A stretch of 64,000 nt of DNA from Halorussus litoreus (GTDB lineage: Archaea > Halobacteriota > Halobacteria > Halobacteriales > Haladaptataceae): NCBI RefSeq assembly GCF_003382685.1, contig NZ_KZ859504.1, forward strand, positions 17,265-81,264. Direction: 5' to 3'. The number at the start of each line of letters is the position of its first letter. Positions within the stretch are counted from its first letter, which is position 1. Both the position numbers and the translations under genes were made by a program. The notes under the pieces are model-generated. The model ran no database searches and was not told the origin of the DNA. It was given only the letters and a program-made list of their open reading frames with translations. This document shows, one piece after another, positions 1 to 8,208 of the stretch.

Positions 1-36
1 CGGTCGGGCGGGGGCGGAGGTGGGCCGCGGGTCGGG

Positions 37-144
37 CCCGACCGCACTGCGTTGGTGGTCTTGCTCTACCGCACTGCGTCGGCGACCGTGCTCCACCGCA
101 CTGCGTCGGCGACCGTGCTCTACCGCACTTCGTCGGCGGCCGCG
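37..144. repeat. four 27-bp tandem units over the end of the BtpA-like gene
   Basis: Four head-to-tail 27-bp units occupy 37-63, 64-90, 91-117 and 118-144. Units 64-90 and 91-117 differ at a single base, and the outer two are more diverged. The last unit contains the final codons and the TAG stop of the downstream-reading minus-strand gene. Read on the minus strand, the next units would encode a nine-residue copy of the same C-terminus (STVADAVR followed by W or stop). The array therefore looks like tandem duplication of the gene's own 3' end. Confidence 0.85.
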
Positions 145-929
145 ACGACTGCCGCGACGCGGTCCTGGTCGACCGGATTGGTCGTCTCGCCGCCCTCCTT
201 GAGCGCAGTGCCGACGACGACCCCATCTGCGACCGCGAGCAGGTCGGCGACGTTCTCCGCGGTCGCGCCGCTGCCGACGAGGACGGGCGCGTCGAGTCCT
301 GCCTCGTCGCGGGCCGCCGCCACCGCGTCGAGGTGGCCCGAATCGACCTCGTGGCCGGTGCCCGCGCCGGAGACGATCACGCCCTCGGCGAGTCCGCGCT
401 CGACCGGCTCGGCCACCGCTTCGGCGTCGAGCGGGCGGTCGGCGAGCCCCGCGGAGTGCTTCACGTCGAGGTCCGCGAGGACGCTGACCTCACTCCCGAG
501 TCGGTCGCGCAGGCGCATCGTCTCGTGGGCCGCGCCTTCGACGATTCCCTGGTCGGTCACGCGTGCGCCCACGTGGACGTTCACGCGCACGAACGCCGCG
601 TCGACTGCTGCAGCGACCGAGAGCGCGGCCGTCGCGTCGTTCCGGAGGACGTTGATCCCCAGCGGGAGATCGACCGACCCGCGGATCTCGGTCGCGACGC
701 GGGTCATCGACGCGACCACGTGCTCGGGCACGTCGTCGGGGTAGAACGGCGCGTCTCCGAAGTTCTCGACCATCAGGGCGTCGACGCCCCCGGCTTCGAG
801 TCGTCGGGCGTCGCGGACGGCGGCGTCTTGGACCGCTTCGAAGTCACCGGCGAACTTGGGTGCGCCCGGGAGGGGACCGAGGTGGACCATGCCGACCACG
901 GGCTTCTCGGCGTCGATAGCGAGAGTCAT
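120..929 (-). CDS. BtpA/SgcQ family TIM-barrel protein
   Basis: The 269-residue protein begins with PVVGMVHLGPLPGAP, the typical N-terminal strand of the BtpA/SgcQ family, and has the family patterns GVDALMVENFGDAPF near residue 50 and VLVGSGATAENV near residue 215. BtpA was named for photosystem I stability in cyanobacteria. In archaea the biochemical role is unknown, and a phosphate-binding TIM-barrel fold is likely. The length is normal for the family. The gene ends inside the 27-bp repeat array and no partner gene is visible to its left. The family call is firm; no function is claimed. Confidence 0.88.
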   Translation of the reverse strand: MTLAIDAEKPVVGMVHLGPLPGAPKFAGDFEAVQDAAVRDARRLEAGGVDALMVENFGDAPFYPDDVPEHVVASMTRVATEIRGSVDLPLGINVLRNDATAALSVAAAVDAAFVRVNVHVGARVTDQGIVEGAAHETMRLRDRLGSEVSVLADLDVKHSAGLADRPLDAEAVAEPVERGLAEGVIVSGAGTGHEVDSGHLDAVAAARDEAGLDAPVLVGSGATAENVADLLAVADGVVVGTALKEGGETTNPVDQDRVAAVVAAADEVR

Positions 930-1014
930 GCCTCGGAGAAGGACGGGTCCGCGGTTAAACGGTTCGCTCGTGGCGCGGACGGCGCGAAGCCCCGTCAGCG
1001 CCGTCGGCAGACGA

Positions 1015-1908
1015 CTACGCCGGCAGACAGTACTCGGCGGCGCTCACGATGGCGTCGACCGGTTGATAGATTATCTCGTGGACCGGCGGAAACGGCACCG
1101 GGACGCCCAGCAGGACGAGTCCGTGCGAGAGCGGCAGATAACCGAGGACGACGAACGCGACGCCGAGCGCGCGGTGGAGGCGGGTCCGCGTGGCCGCGCC
1201 CATCGACTCGAACAGAGTGCCGTAGACCAGCAGTGCCGGCACCGTCCCGACGCCCAGCGTCCCGAGCGCCAGCGCACCGCCGACCGGGTCTCCCCGCGCT
1301 AGCGCGTAGAGGTACGCAGGGTAGAGGAGCGGACACGGCAGGACACCGTGGACCGCCCCGAGCAACGCGATTCGCGGGCCGTCGACCCACCCGTCGATCC
1401 GGCCGGTGAGCGCGGCCGTCGCCCGGCCGAGGGTGGCCCCGAACCGCCCGCGTTCGAGTCTGCCCACGACGCCGCCGGTCGTGTCGCCTCGGGCGTACTG
1501 GACTCCGACCGCGACCACGAACAGCCCTACGACTACTCCGACCACCGCCCGGACCGCGTTGGCGGCCGAGGCGACGGCGGCCGCGTCGACCACGGCCGCG
1601 CCGAGCGCGCCCATCGCGCCGCCGATCAGGGCGTATGTCGCCGCGCGACCGAGGTTGAACAGCAACTGCTGGCGAACCCCGTAGAGGGTCACGGCCCGCT
1701 CGTCGGTGCCGCCGTCCATCCGGTCAGCGTACATCGACACCAGCGGCCCGCACATGCCCAGACAGTGTGCTCCCCCGAGGAGGCCGATAAGTAGGAACAC
1801 GGAGAGTTCGACCCGCGGCGCGATCGCGAACGCTCCTCCCGACTGTAGCACGACGAGGCCCCCATTCAGTGCCAGGTCCGTTGCACCCCCGACCGGCGTC
1901 AAGTCCAT
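1015..1908 (-). CDS. TauE/SafE (UreH-like, DsbD_2) membrane protein, copy 1
   Basis: The 297-residue protein has about six or seven membrane segments. The first segment carries HCLGMCGPLVSMY and a later one HGVLPCPLLYPAYLYA. HCxxMCGP and PCPLLY are hallmarks of the COG2836 group of cytochrome-c-biogenesis-like membrane proteins, often annotated as sulfite exporters. In bacteria these are frequently linked to copper-enzyme assembly. The ATG at 1908 is chosen because the reading frame upstream is a shadow of the neighbouring regulator. A longer paralogue lies at 2516-3715. With SCO1 and NosL nearby, a role in metal or thiol handling for a copper enzyme is inferred rather than shown. Confidence 0.8.
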   Translation of the reverse strand: MDLTPVGGATDLALNGGLVVLQSGGAFAIAPRVELSVFLLIGLLGGAHCLGMCGPLVSMYADRMDGGTDERAVTLYGVRQQLLFNLGRAATYALIGGAMGALGAAVVDAAAVASAANAVRAVVGVVVGLFVVAVGVQYARGDTTGGVVGRLERGRFGATLGRATAALTGRIDGWVDGPRIALLGAVHGVLPCPLLYPAYLYALARGDPVGGALALGTLGVGTVPALLVYGTLFESMGAATRTRLHRALGVAFVVLGYLPLSHGLVLLGVPVPFPPVHEIIYQPVDAIVSAAEYCLPA

Positions 1909-2000
1909 CGTCCGTGTGCTGGTACCGGCGTCCCAAGTAGGGTGGGGCACGGTTCTCGAAAGCGAGACCGGGGTGGCGTCGGCGAGCAACAGACCGACCG

Positions 2001-2519
2001 TCAGGCGGCGTCTTCGAGCAGTTGGTCGACCAGTCGCATGAACCGGTCGACGAACCGGTCGGAGTACGACGGCGTGATTTCCGCCAGCAGGAGCGCGGTG
2101 TCCTCGGGGTCGGTCAGGTGGACGGTCACTCGCCCCGCGTCGTCGCGGCGCTTCTCGACCACCGACTGCTCGACGAGGTGGTCGAGGTGCCACTCCAGCG
2201 TGCTCCGGGCGACCCCGACGGCGTCGGCGAGGTCGGCCGGCGCTCGACCGTCGTCTTCGAGCAGTTCGACCAGCACGTTTCTGGCGGTCTCGCGGCGCAA
2301 CAGCGCCAGTGCACCCCGCTCCCACTCGTCGTAGTCCGGCGAGTAGTAGTGGGAGCGACCGTACAGCGACTCCTCGACCACATCGTCCTCTCGGATGAGT
2401 CGGTAGACGTGGTGCTGGACCTGCCCTGATGCCATCTCCAGCTCGCGGACGAGTCCCTTGAAGTGGACGCCGGGGTTGTCGTCGATATGCGTTCTGATGC
2501 GTCGTCTCGTCTCGTTCAT
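2001..2519 (-). CDS. double winged-helix transcriptional regulator
   Basis: This 172-residue cytoplasmic protein has two predicted winged-helix units. The first is near residues 5-60 (GVHFKGLVRELEMASGQVQHH) and the second near 75-145 (ADLADAVGVARSTLEWHLDHL). Its ATG at 2519 overlaps the stop of the TauE/SafE-like gene at 2516-3715 by four bases, so the two are translationally coupled. It also sits between the two TauE/SafE-like paralogues. Regulation of this copper/thiol block is a reasonable inference. There are no clustered cysteines or histidines that would show direct metal sensing. Confidence 0.8.
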   Translation of the reverse strand: MNETRRRIRTHIDDNPGVHFKGLVRELEMASGQVQHHVYRLIREDDVVEESLYGRSHYYSPDYDEWERGALALLRRETARNVLVELLEDDGRAPADLADAVGVARSTLEWHLDHLVEQSVVEKRRDDAGRVTVHLTDPEDTALLLAEITPSYSDRFVDRFMRLVDQLLEDAA

Positions 2520-3715
2520 CTCTCGTCGATCTCCTCTATCGGTTCGTCGGCAGCGTCGTTCTCTTCGACCGAGACGTAGTAGATGGCACCCAGTATCAGC
2601 AGTACCGTCACCGCGTTCGAGAGGTAATCGAGTAGCTGGTAGGTGTCGCCGGCCAGCACGTCCAGGTACGTCAGCGTCGAGGCGAGCGTCTGGGCGGTGA
2701 ACGCCACCAGCGCGAGAGTCACCAGCAGGTACGAGACCGACCGGCGTCGGTACAGCGCGACCGCGCCGACCCCCACCAGCAGTAGCGACCCGACGCTGGC
2801 GACCGGCAGTGCCACGAGGACGGGGACGTGCTGGACGCCGGGCGACCCGAGCGGCTGGTAGACGGGAGCCCGGAACAGGTACGGCACGTCGAAGCCGAGC
2901 AGTGACGTTCCCAACAGCAGGGTGTTGACACCGAGCAGGACGAACGCCACGCCAACCAGCCGATAGACGAAGGCGTGCCGACGCGGCGCCGCGGTCTGGT
3001 ACAGCGTCCCGTACAGGAACATCGCGGGGAACGTCCCCGCTCCCAGCACGGCCAGCGCCAGCGCGCCGCCGACCGGGTCGCCGGTGGTGAACGCGTAGAG
3101 GAACGCGGGGTAGAGGAGCGGACACGGCAGGAAGCCGTGGACGAACCCGAGGACGAACGTCCGGTAGCCGCCGAGCCATCGGTCGAGTTCCGAGTGGACG
3201 CCTTCGCGTATTCGCCGGGTGATGCCGGCCAGCATCGGCACTTCACCCGAGAGGGCACCGCTGTGTCGGCCCGCGGCGTGGGCAGCGCCGGTCAGCACCA
3301 CGAGCAGACCGGTCGCGATGCCGACGATCCCCCGGAGTTCACTTCCGAAGACGACGACCACGTCGGCGGTCCGGAATACGGTGCTGCCGAGCAGGCCGAA
3401 CAGGCCGCCCAGCGTGGCGTAGATGGTGAGCCGTCCGAGATTGAACAGCGCGTGCTGGACCAGTAACTGCTCGGTCGACGCGCGGTCGGTCCGGTCCCGA
3501 CGGGCGTTCTTCTCGGCGAGTCGCTCGGAGTAGACCGACACGAGCGGCCCACACATCGTGAGGCAGTGGCTCGTGCCGAACAGGCCGATGACGAAGAACA
3601 GACCCAGTTCGACCGGGGCTCCCACGGCGGCGTCGACGGACGGGAGAGGACTCACGGGAACGCGCTCACCCCGACGTTCCCACTCGGCGTCTTTAGGTTC
3701 CGCTTGGATTCTCAC
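2516..3715 (-). CDS. TauE/SafE (UreH-like, DsbD_2) membrane protein, copy 2, extended
   Basis: The 399-residue membrane protein shares HCLTMCGPLVSVYSERL (near residue 51) and HGFLPCPLLYPAFLYAF (near residue 190) with the paralogue at 1015-1908. It has about 100 extra C-terminal residues with further membrane segments and an acidic tail. The conserved His-Cys and Cys residues in membrane segments suggest metal or thiol exchange across the membrane, as proposed for the COG2836/DsbD_2 family. It forms an operon with the downstream regulator through a four-base overlap. The ATG at 3715 gives a hydrophilic N-terminus of about 30 residues, and a later start is possible. The transported species is unknown. 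Confidence 0.8.
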   Translation of the reverse strand: MRIQAEPKDAEWERRGERVPVSPLPSVDAAVGAPVELGLFFVIGLFGTSHCLTMCGPLVSVYSERLAEKNARRDRTDRASTEQLLVQHALFNLGRLTIYATLGGLFGLLGSTVFRTADVVVVFGSELRGIVGIATGLLVVLTGAAHAAGRHSGALSGEVPMLAGITRRIREGVHSELDRWLGGYRTFVLGFVHGFLPCPLLYPAFLYAFTTGDPVGGALALAVLGAGTFPAMFLYGTLYQTAAPRRHAFVYRLVGVAFVLLGVNTLLLGTSLLGFDVPYLFRAPVYQPLGSPGVQHVPVLVALPVASVGSLLLVGVGAVALYRRRSVSYLLVTLALVAFTAQTLASTLTYLDVLAGDTYQLLDYLSNAVTVLLILGAIYYVSVEENDAADEPIEEIDER

Positions 3716-3875
3716 TTTCGAGAACCGTACTACAGGATTTACCCGCCTGCGGCACGTATCGATGCGGCTCTGGCGTTCGCCCCGACCGCTCCCGCGAAGC
3801 GTCTCGACCGCACGGTCAAGCGACGTACGCCCCTGGGCGCGGCCAAGCGACGTACGTCCTGCTGCGCGGACCGCG

Positions 3876-4562
3876 TCAGGCCACGCGCGTCCGGACGGTT
3901 TCGAGGTCGCGCTGGATGCGGTCGGCCTTCGGGTCGTCGCCGGAGTAGGCGCGCTCGACGTAGCCGTCCCGGTTGACGAGTACCACGAGCCCGAGGTGGT
4001 TGAACATGTACATGCTGCTGTCGGTCGCGCCCGTCTTCTCGAAGGCGACGCCGAACGTCTCCTGGACGACGCTCTTGGCGCGGTCCTCGGTCTCCGGCCG
4101 AAGGAAGAACCAGTTGTCGGCGTCGAGGTCGACGTTCATGGTCTCGGCGTACTCCCGAAGTCGGTCGGCCGTGTCGCGCTCCGGGTCGAACGTGACCGCC
4201 AGAACCGCGAGCTCGTCGCCGTACCCCCCCTCGACCGCCGCGGTCTTGACCGACCGGAGCGACGAGATGAGGAACGGACAGACCGTGTTGCAGTGGCTGT
4301 AGAAGAACGTCATCAGCACCTCCCGGTCGTCGAACGCGGTCGTGGTCACGTCCCGGCCGGCCACGGGGTCGGCCACCGTCACCTCGGGTAGTTCGTCGCC
4401 GTAGGTCGGATACGGCAGGGCCGAGCCGTCGACCTCCCGGTCGGGTTCGTCGAGGTAGGCGTTCGCGGAGCCGTCGCCCCCGAACGGGCCGACGTTCACG
4501 CCGAGACAGCCGGCGGTCGCGCCGATTCCCGAGAGCGCGGCGAGATATCGTCGTCGGTCCAT
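3876..4562 (-). CDS. SCO1/SenC family copper chaperone lipoprotein
   Basis: The 228-residue protein starts with MDRRRYLAALSGIGATAGC, a twin-arginine-like signal ending in an archaeal lipobox, so it is probably anchored outside the cell. The thioredoxin-like SCO domain contains HCNTVCP (the CxxxC copper site) near residue 90 and a partner histidine in MYMFNHLGL near residue 180. SCO proteins deliver copper to the CuA centre of cytochrome oxidase or nitrous oxide reductase. The neighbouring NosFYD/NosL genes suggest the second target, but oxidase assembly is equally possible. The ATG at 4562 is chosen because it begins the signal peptide. Confidence 0.92.
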   Translation of the reverse strand: MDRRRYLAALSGIGATAGCLGVNVGPFGGDGSANAYLDEPDREVDGSALPYPTYGDELPEVTVADPVAGRDVTTTAFDDREVLMTFFYSHCNTVCPFLISSLRSVKTAAVEGGYGDELAVLAVTFDPERDTADRLREYAETMNVDLDADNWFFLRPETEDRAKSVVQETFGVAFEKTGATDSSMYMFNHLGLVVLVNRDGYVERAYSGDDPKADRIQRDLETVRTRVA

Positions 4563-4648
4563 GTCCGATGGAGGGGACTCCGGGGTAGAAAACACCGTAG
4601 TCCGATTCTCGAACGGGCGACCGTCGGAGCCGTCGTGATGGGGGTGCC

Positions 4649-5521
4649 CTACTCCCGGAGCCGTCCGGTCGCCAGTGCCAGCCCTCCAACCGTCCACGCG
4701 AGCAGGCTCGCGGCGTCGAGGGCGGGCGCGCCGGCCCGGACCGACGGCCCGGTCGCCGCTCCCAGCACGGTTTCGAGAACGAGTCCGCGGTAGGCGCTCG
4801 CCGGACTCACCGCCTGCAGCGCCACCACCGCGTCCGGCCCGAAAACGGCTCCCGACAGCGCGGCGAGGCTGCCGAGATCGGCCGCGACCGCGACCGGGAC
4901 CCAGACGACCGCGACCAGCGCGACCGCGCTCCGGGGCCGGTCGGCCACCGCCGAGGTTGCCAGCGCGACCGACAGCACCGACAGCCCGAACAGGGTGGTG
5001 AGCGCGACGAACCGGGCGAACAGGAGCGGCGAGTCCGCACCCCGCTGTGCCGCGTACAGCGCCGACCCTGACCCGCCCGCGAGCCACGCCAGCAGGAGGC
5101 TTGGCGCGAGCGCGACCGCGACCCCGACCGCGAGCGCCACCCCGCGACCGAGGGCGGTGCCGGCCACGACCGACGCGTCGGACGGTGGGAGCGTATCGAG
5201 GACTGCGAGTTCGCCGCCCCGGCGGTCGTCGAGCAGGACGCGATAGCCCAGTGCGAACCCCAGCACCGGGACGAGAACCTCCGCGGGCGTCGACAGCGCA
5301 ACGACGGTCGGGACGTACCCGTCGGACGCGCCAGCCGTCCACGCGAACGCGGTGAACGCGGCTGCCACGCCCGCGATGAGCGCGTGAAGCGCGGGCGTCC
5401 GCCGGACGCTCCGGAGTTCGCGGCGGGCGCGAGCGAGCGCGTGGCGCGCGTCGGTCGCGCGCGACCGACGCGCGCCGGCCTCGTGAGATCGACTCTCGTC
5501 TGCGGACTTCGCGCCGGTCAT
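4649..5521 (-). CDS. nosY: ABC transporter permease, NosY-like
   Basis: The 290-residue protein has six hydrophobic segments after an arginine-rich cytoplasmic start. It resembles the ABC-2 permeases that partner NosF. Its ATG at 5521 overlaps the TGA of the ATPase gene (5518-6222) by four bases, which indicates a coupled NosF/NosY pair. In nitrous-oxide-reducing organisms NosFY and NosD together mature the CuZ centre of NosZ. Sequence conservation in the permease itself is low, so the name rests mostly on its position. Confidence 0.75.
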   Translation of the reverse strand: MTGAKSADESRSHEAGARRSRATDARHALARARRELRSVRRTPALHALIAGVAAAFTAFAWTAGASDGYVPTVVALSTPAEVLVPVLGFALGYRVLLDDRRGGELAVLDTLPPSDASVVAGTALGRGVALAVGVAVALAPSLLLAWLAGGSGSALYAAQRGADSPLLFARFVALTTLFGLSVLSVALATSAVADRPRSAVALVAVVWVPVAVAADLGSLAALSGAVFGPDAVVALQAVSPASAYRGLVLETVLGAATGPSVRAGAPALDAASLLAWTVGGLALATGRLRE

Positions 5522-6222
5522 CGCGCGCCCTCCCGGACGGTCGTTCCCGAATCGGCCTCGACGGTCGACTCGTATCGCGCGGCCAGCCGTTCGACGTCGC
5601 GACCGTCGACGCGGACCCGTCCCCTGTCGAGCAGGACGACCCGGTCGGCGTCCCGCTCGACCGCCCGGAGGTCGTGGGTGGCCACCAGTACGGCGCGCCC
5701 GTCGTCGGCCAGCGCCGACCCCGCCTCGAACACCCGGCGGGTCATCGTCGGGTCGAGGCCGCTCGTGGGTTCGTCGAGCACGAGCAGGGCGGGGTCGCCC
5801 ACGCTCGCCACGGCGAGGCCGAGCAGTCGCCGCATGCCGCCCGACAGCGCCCCGACCTGGCGGTCGGCCACGCCCGCCAGCCCCACGCGGTCGAGGAGTC
5901 GTTCGGGGTCCGGCCCGGCCTCGACCGCGGCCTCGAAGTACGCCACGGTCTCGGCGACGGTGAACTCCGCGCGGGGCGTGAACGCCTGCGGCAGATAGCC
6001 GACGCCGTGGCCCCGGTCGGGGTCGGGTCGGGCCACCTCGCCCTCGGCGGGCGTCTCCAGTCCGGCGGCGACCCGGAGCAGGGTCGACTTGCCGGCCCCG
6101 TTCGGGCCGACGACCGCCGTGAGATCGCCGACCGCGACGTCGAGGGAGAGGTCCGCGAGGACGGTCAGGTCGCCGTATCTGTGCGTCAGGTTCGAGGTCG
6201 ACAGGGCGGTGTCACGTGGCAT
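5518..6222 (-). CDS. nosF: ABC transporter ATP-binding protein, NosF-like
   Basis: The 234-residue cytoplasmic ATPase has Walker A GPNGAGKST near residue 38, signature LSGGMRR near residue 130, Walker B LLVLDEPTSGLDP near residue 150 and the switch histidine in ATHDLR. The start at 6222 lies inside the last codons of the NosD gene (11-base overlap), and its stop overlaps the NosY start. Order nosD-nosF-nosY matches known maturation operons of nitrous oxide reductase. It presumably powers the NosY channel. No nosZ is present in this window, so the true client copper enzyme is inferred. Confidence 0.85.
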   Translation of the reverse strand: MPRDTALSTSNLTHRYGDLTVLADLSLDVAVGDLTAVVGPNGAGKSTLLRVAAGLETPAEGEVARPDPDRGHGVGYLPQAFTPRAEFTVAETVAYFEAAVEAGPDPERLLDRVGLAGVADRQVGALSGGMRRLLGLAVASVGDPALLVLDEPTSGLDPTMTRRVFEAGSALADDGRAVLVATHDLRAVERDADRVVLLDRGRVRVDGRDVERLAARYESTVEADSGTTVREGAR

Positions 6223-8071
6223 GTGTGGCCTCCGCTCGGCGGAGCAGGACGGGGTTGTGCGGGGTCGCGGACGGCGTTCGGTCGAGGACGCCCCGGTCGC
6301 GCATGCCGGGGACCGCGCCCCTGAGCGCGCGGAGCGAGACGGCGACCGGCGAGCGCGCGACCGCGAGCGCGCCGGGGCGACGCAGGTCGCGGTCGGCCGG
6401 ACCGGTCGGTCGGTAGGGTCGGTCGAGGCCGCCGTCCTGACCGACCCCCACGGCGTCGTCCCAGTAGTTGCCCGACCCGTTCGCGGACCAGACCCGCAGT
6501 TGGCCCGCACCGTCCCGGACCGCCCGGGCGTTGTCCACGAAGTCGTTGCGCACGACCCGGTTCGAGGCGACGAACGAACTCGCTTCCGCGCCCACCTCGT
6601 TGCCGACGAGCGCGTTGTGCTCGTACAGCGAGGTCCGGGACCCGATTTTGAGTCCGACGCCGTTGTCCGCGAGGACGTTCCGGGCGACGTAGGAGTCGGC
6701 CCCGGCGGTCACGATGCCGTGGTTCGAGCGTCGAACGTCGTTGCCCACCACCGCGTTGTCGGCAGGCCGGGTCATTATCACGAGCCCGGTGTCGGCGTCC
6801 AGAACCCGGTTGCCGGCCAGCAGCGACCCGGAGGTGTACATCAGGTGGACGCCGAATCGGAGGTCCCGCATGGTCGAGTTCCGGACCACCAGACCGTCGG
6901 CGCGGTGGGCGTAGACGCCGTCCCGGCCGTCCACGAACGTCGAGTCCTGCACGACCACCGACGACCGCATCGCCATCACGCCCATGTACCCCTCCGTCTG
7001 GACCGGATTGCCGCGGACGGTGACGTTGGTCACGGCCGTCCGGTCGGCGTCGCGCACGAGGACGCCGTTCGAGGGCGTCTCGACCATGACGTCGTCCACG
7101 AGGACGCTCGAGACGTTCAGCACCGCGACTCCGGCGTCGCCCCGGCCGTAGGTGCGCTCGACCGACGAGTCCCAGCCGGTAGTCGTTGCGTCGGCGTCGA
7201 TAGTCTGGGTGCCGACGCCCTCCACCGCGAGGTCGGTGACCGCGACTCGCGGCGCGTCGACGGACACGACGGTCCCGTCGCCGCCACCGTCGAAGACGGT
7301 CGCGTTCGGTCCCGCGCCCCGGAGCGTCAACGGCTTGTCGACGCGGACGCGGGTGCGGTAGACGCCGCCGGGGACGACGACCGTCGTATTCGGCGGGGCC
7401 TGCTCGACCGCGGCCGCGACGGTAGGTGCGTCCTCCCCGACGACGACCGAGACCGGCCGGTCGAGCAGGGGCCGAAGTGTTGCGACGGTCCGGTCGGCGG
7501 ACGCGTGCCGCCGCTCGACCCGCGAGTCGTAATCGTACGATTCGCGCCCCGAGACCGTTTCGAGAACCGACCCCCAGTCACGGACCGTCCCGTCGACCTG
7601 CCGGGCGAACGACCGGGCCGCGGCCGGGTCGCCGAACGGGACGACCCGCGTCCCGTCTCCCGCCCGCGCGACCACGAAGCGGGCCTCCGCGGCGCGAACC
7701 CAGCCGGGATCGCCGCTCGCGTTCACGAACAAGCCGTCGGTGAGTCGGGGGTCGGTCCCCGCGAAGTCGCTCACGTAGACCGCGAGCGGCGGCCCGAACC
7801 GGGCGGTGTGGCCCGGTCGGCGACTCGTCTCCACGAACGACGCCACGCCGTAGTGGCCGACCACGCGGTCGTACTGGGCGTAGAAGACTTCGACCCTCGG
7901 AACGACGTGACCGCCAGACTGGGCAGTCCGGACCGTCTCGACCGGGAGACCGACCCTGACGGTGTGATCGAACGCCACCGGCTCCGGGGACGGCGTCGCG
8001 TCCACCGTGAACGGACCGACGTACGCGCCCGCGACGAGGACCACCAGCGCGGCGGCGACGCTTCGGCGCAT
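6212..8071 (-). CDS. nosD: NosL-like domain fused to NosD (right-handed beta-helix)
   Basis: The 619-residue protein has a signal segment (MRRSVAAALVVLVAGAYVG) and is probably secreted or membrane-anchored. Residues of about 200-560 form a NosD-type beta-helix with repeated strands such as NGVLVRDADRTAVTNVTVRGN. The preceding region of about residues 40-170 contains VYVSDFAG, EARFVVA and VPFGDPAAARSFARQ, which resemble the C-terminal half of NosL, but it lacks the CxxCGM copper motif. A C-terminal arginine-rich stretch follows. The ATG at 8071 is chosen because it begins the signal. NosD with NosFY is needed for copper insertion into NosZ in bacteria. The NosL similarity is my own reading and is moderate. 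Confidence 0.85.
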   Translation of the reverse strand: MRRSVAAALVVLVAGAYVGPFTVDATPSPEPVAFDHTVRVGLPVETVRTAQSGGHVVPRVEVFYAQYDRVVGHYGVASFVETSRRPGHTARFGPPLAVYVSDFAGTDPRLTDGLFVNASGDPGWVRAAEARFVVARAGDGTRVVPFGDPAAARSFARQVDGTVRDWGSVLETVSGRESYDYDSRVERRHASADRTVATLRPLLDRPVSVVVGEDAPTVAAAVEQAPPNTTVVVPGGVYRTRVRVDKPLTLRGAGPNATVFDGGGDGTVVSVDAPRVAVTDLAVEGVGTQTIDADATTTGWDSSVERTYGRGDAGVAVLNVSSVLVDDVMVETPSNGVLVRDADRTAVTNVTVRGNPVQTEGYMGVMAMRSSVVVQDSTFVDGRDGVYAHRADGLVVRNSTMRDLRFGVHLMYTSGSLLAGNRVLDADTGLVIMTRPADNAVVGNDVRRSNHGIVTAGADSYVARNVLADNGVGLKIGSRTSLYEHNALVGNEVGAEASSFVASNRVVRNDFVDNARAVRDGAGQLRVWSANGSGNYWDDAVGVGQDGGLDRPYRPTGPADRDLRRPGALAVARSPVAVSLRALRGAVPGMRDRGVLDRTPSATPHNPVLLRRAEATHAT

Positions 8072-8208
8072 CGTGTCCCGACCGTTCCGAGTCGAGCGCC
8101 TAAAGCGGGGTAGTACGTTCTTCGAACCCGGGAACCCGGGCGCGGCCCGTTCCCCGTTTCGAGTACCGTGCCATCCCACTCATTAACCCCCGCGGAGGAG
8201 TTGGGCGT

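Noticed and set aside
37-144. Possible CRISPR array
   Set aside because: The 27-bp units are directly adjacent with no spacers, and they copy the coding end of the neighbouring gene.
52-1409. Long plus-strand open frames opposite the BtpA-like and TauE/SafE-like genes
   Set aside because: Their translations are arginine- and proline-rich with no family motifs. They are antisense shadows of GC-rich genes.
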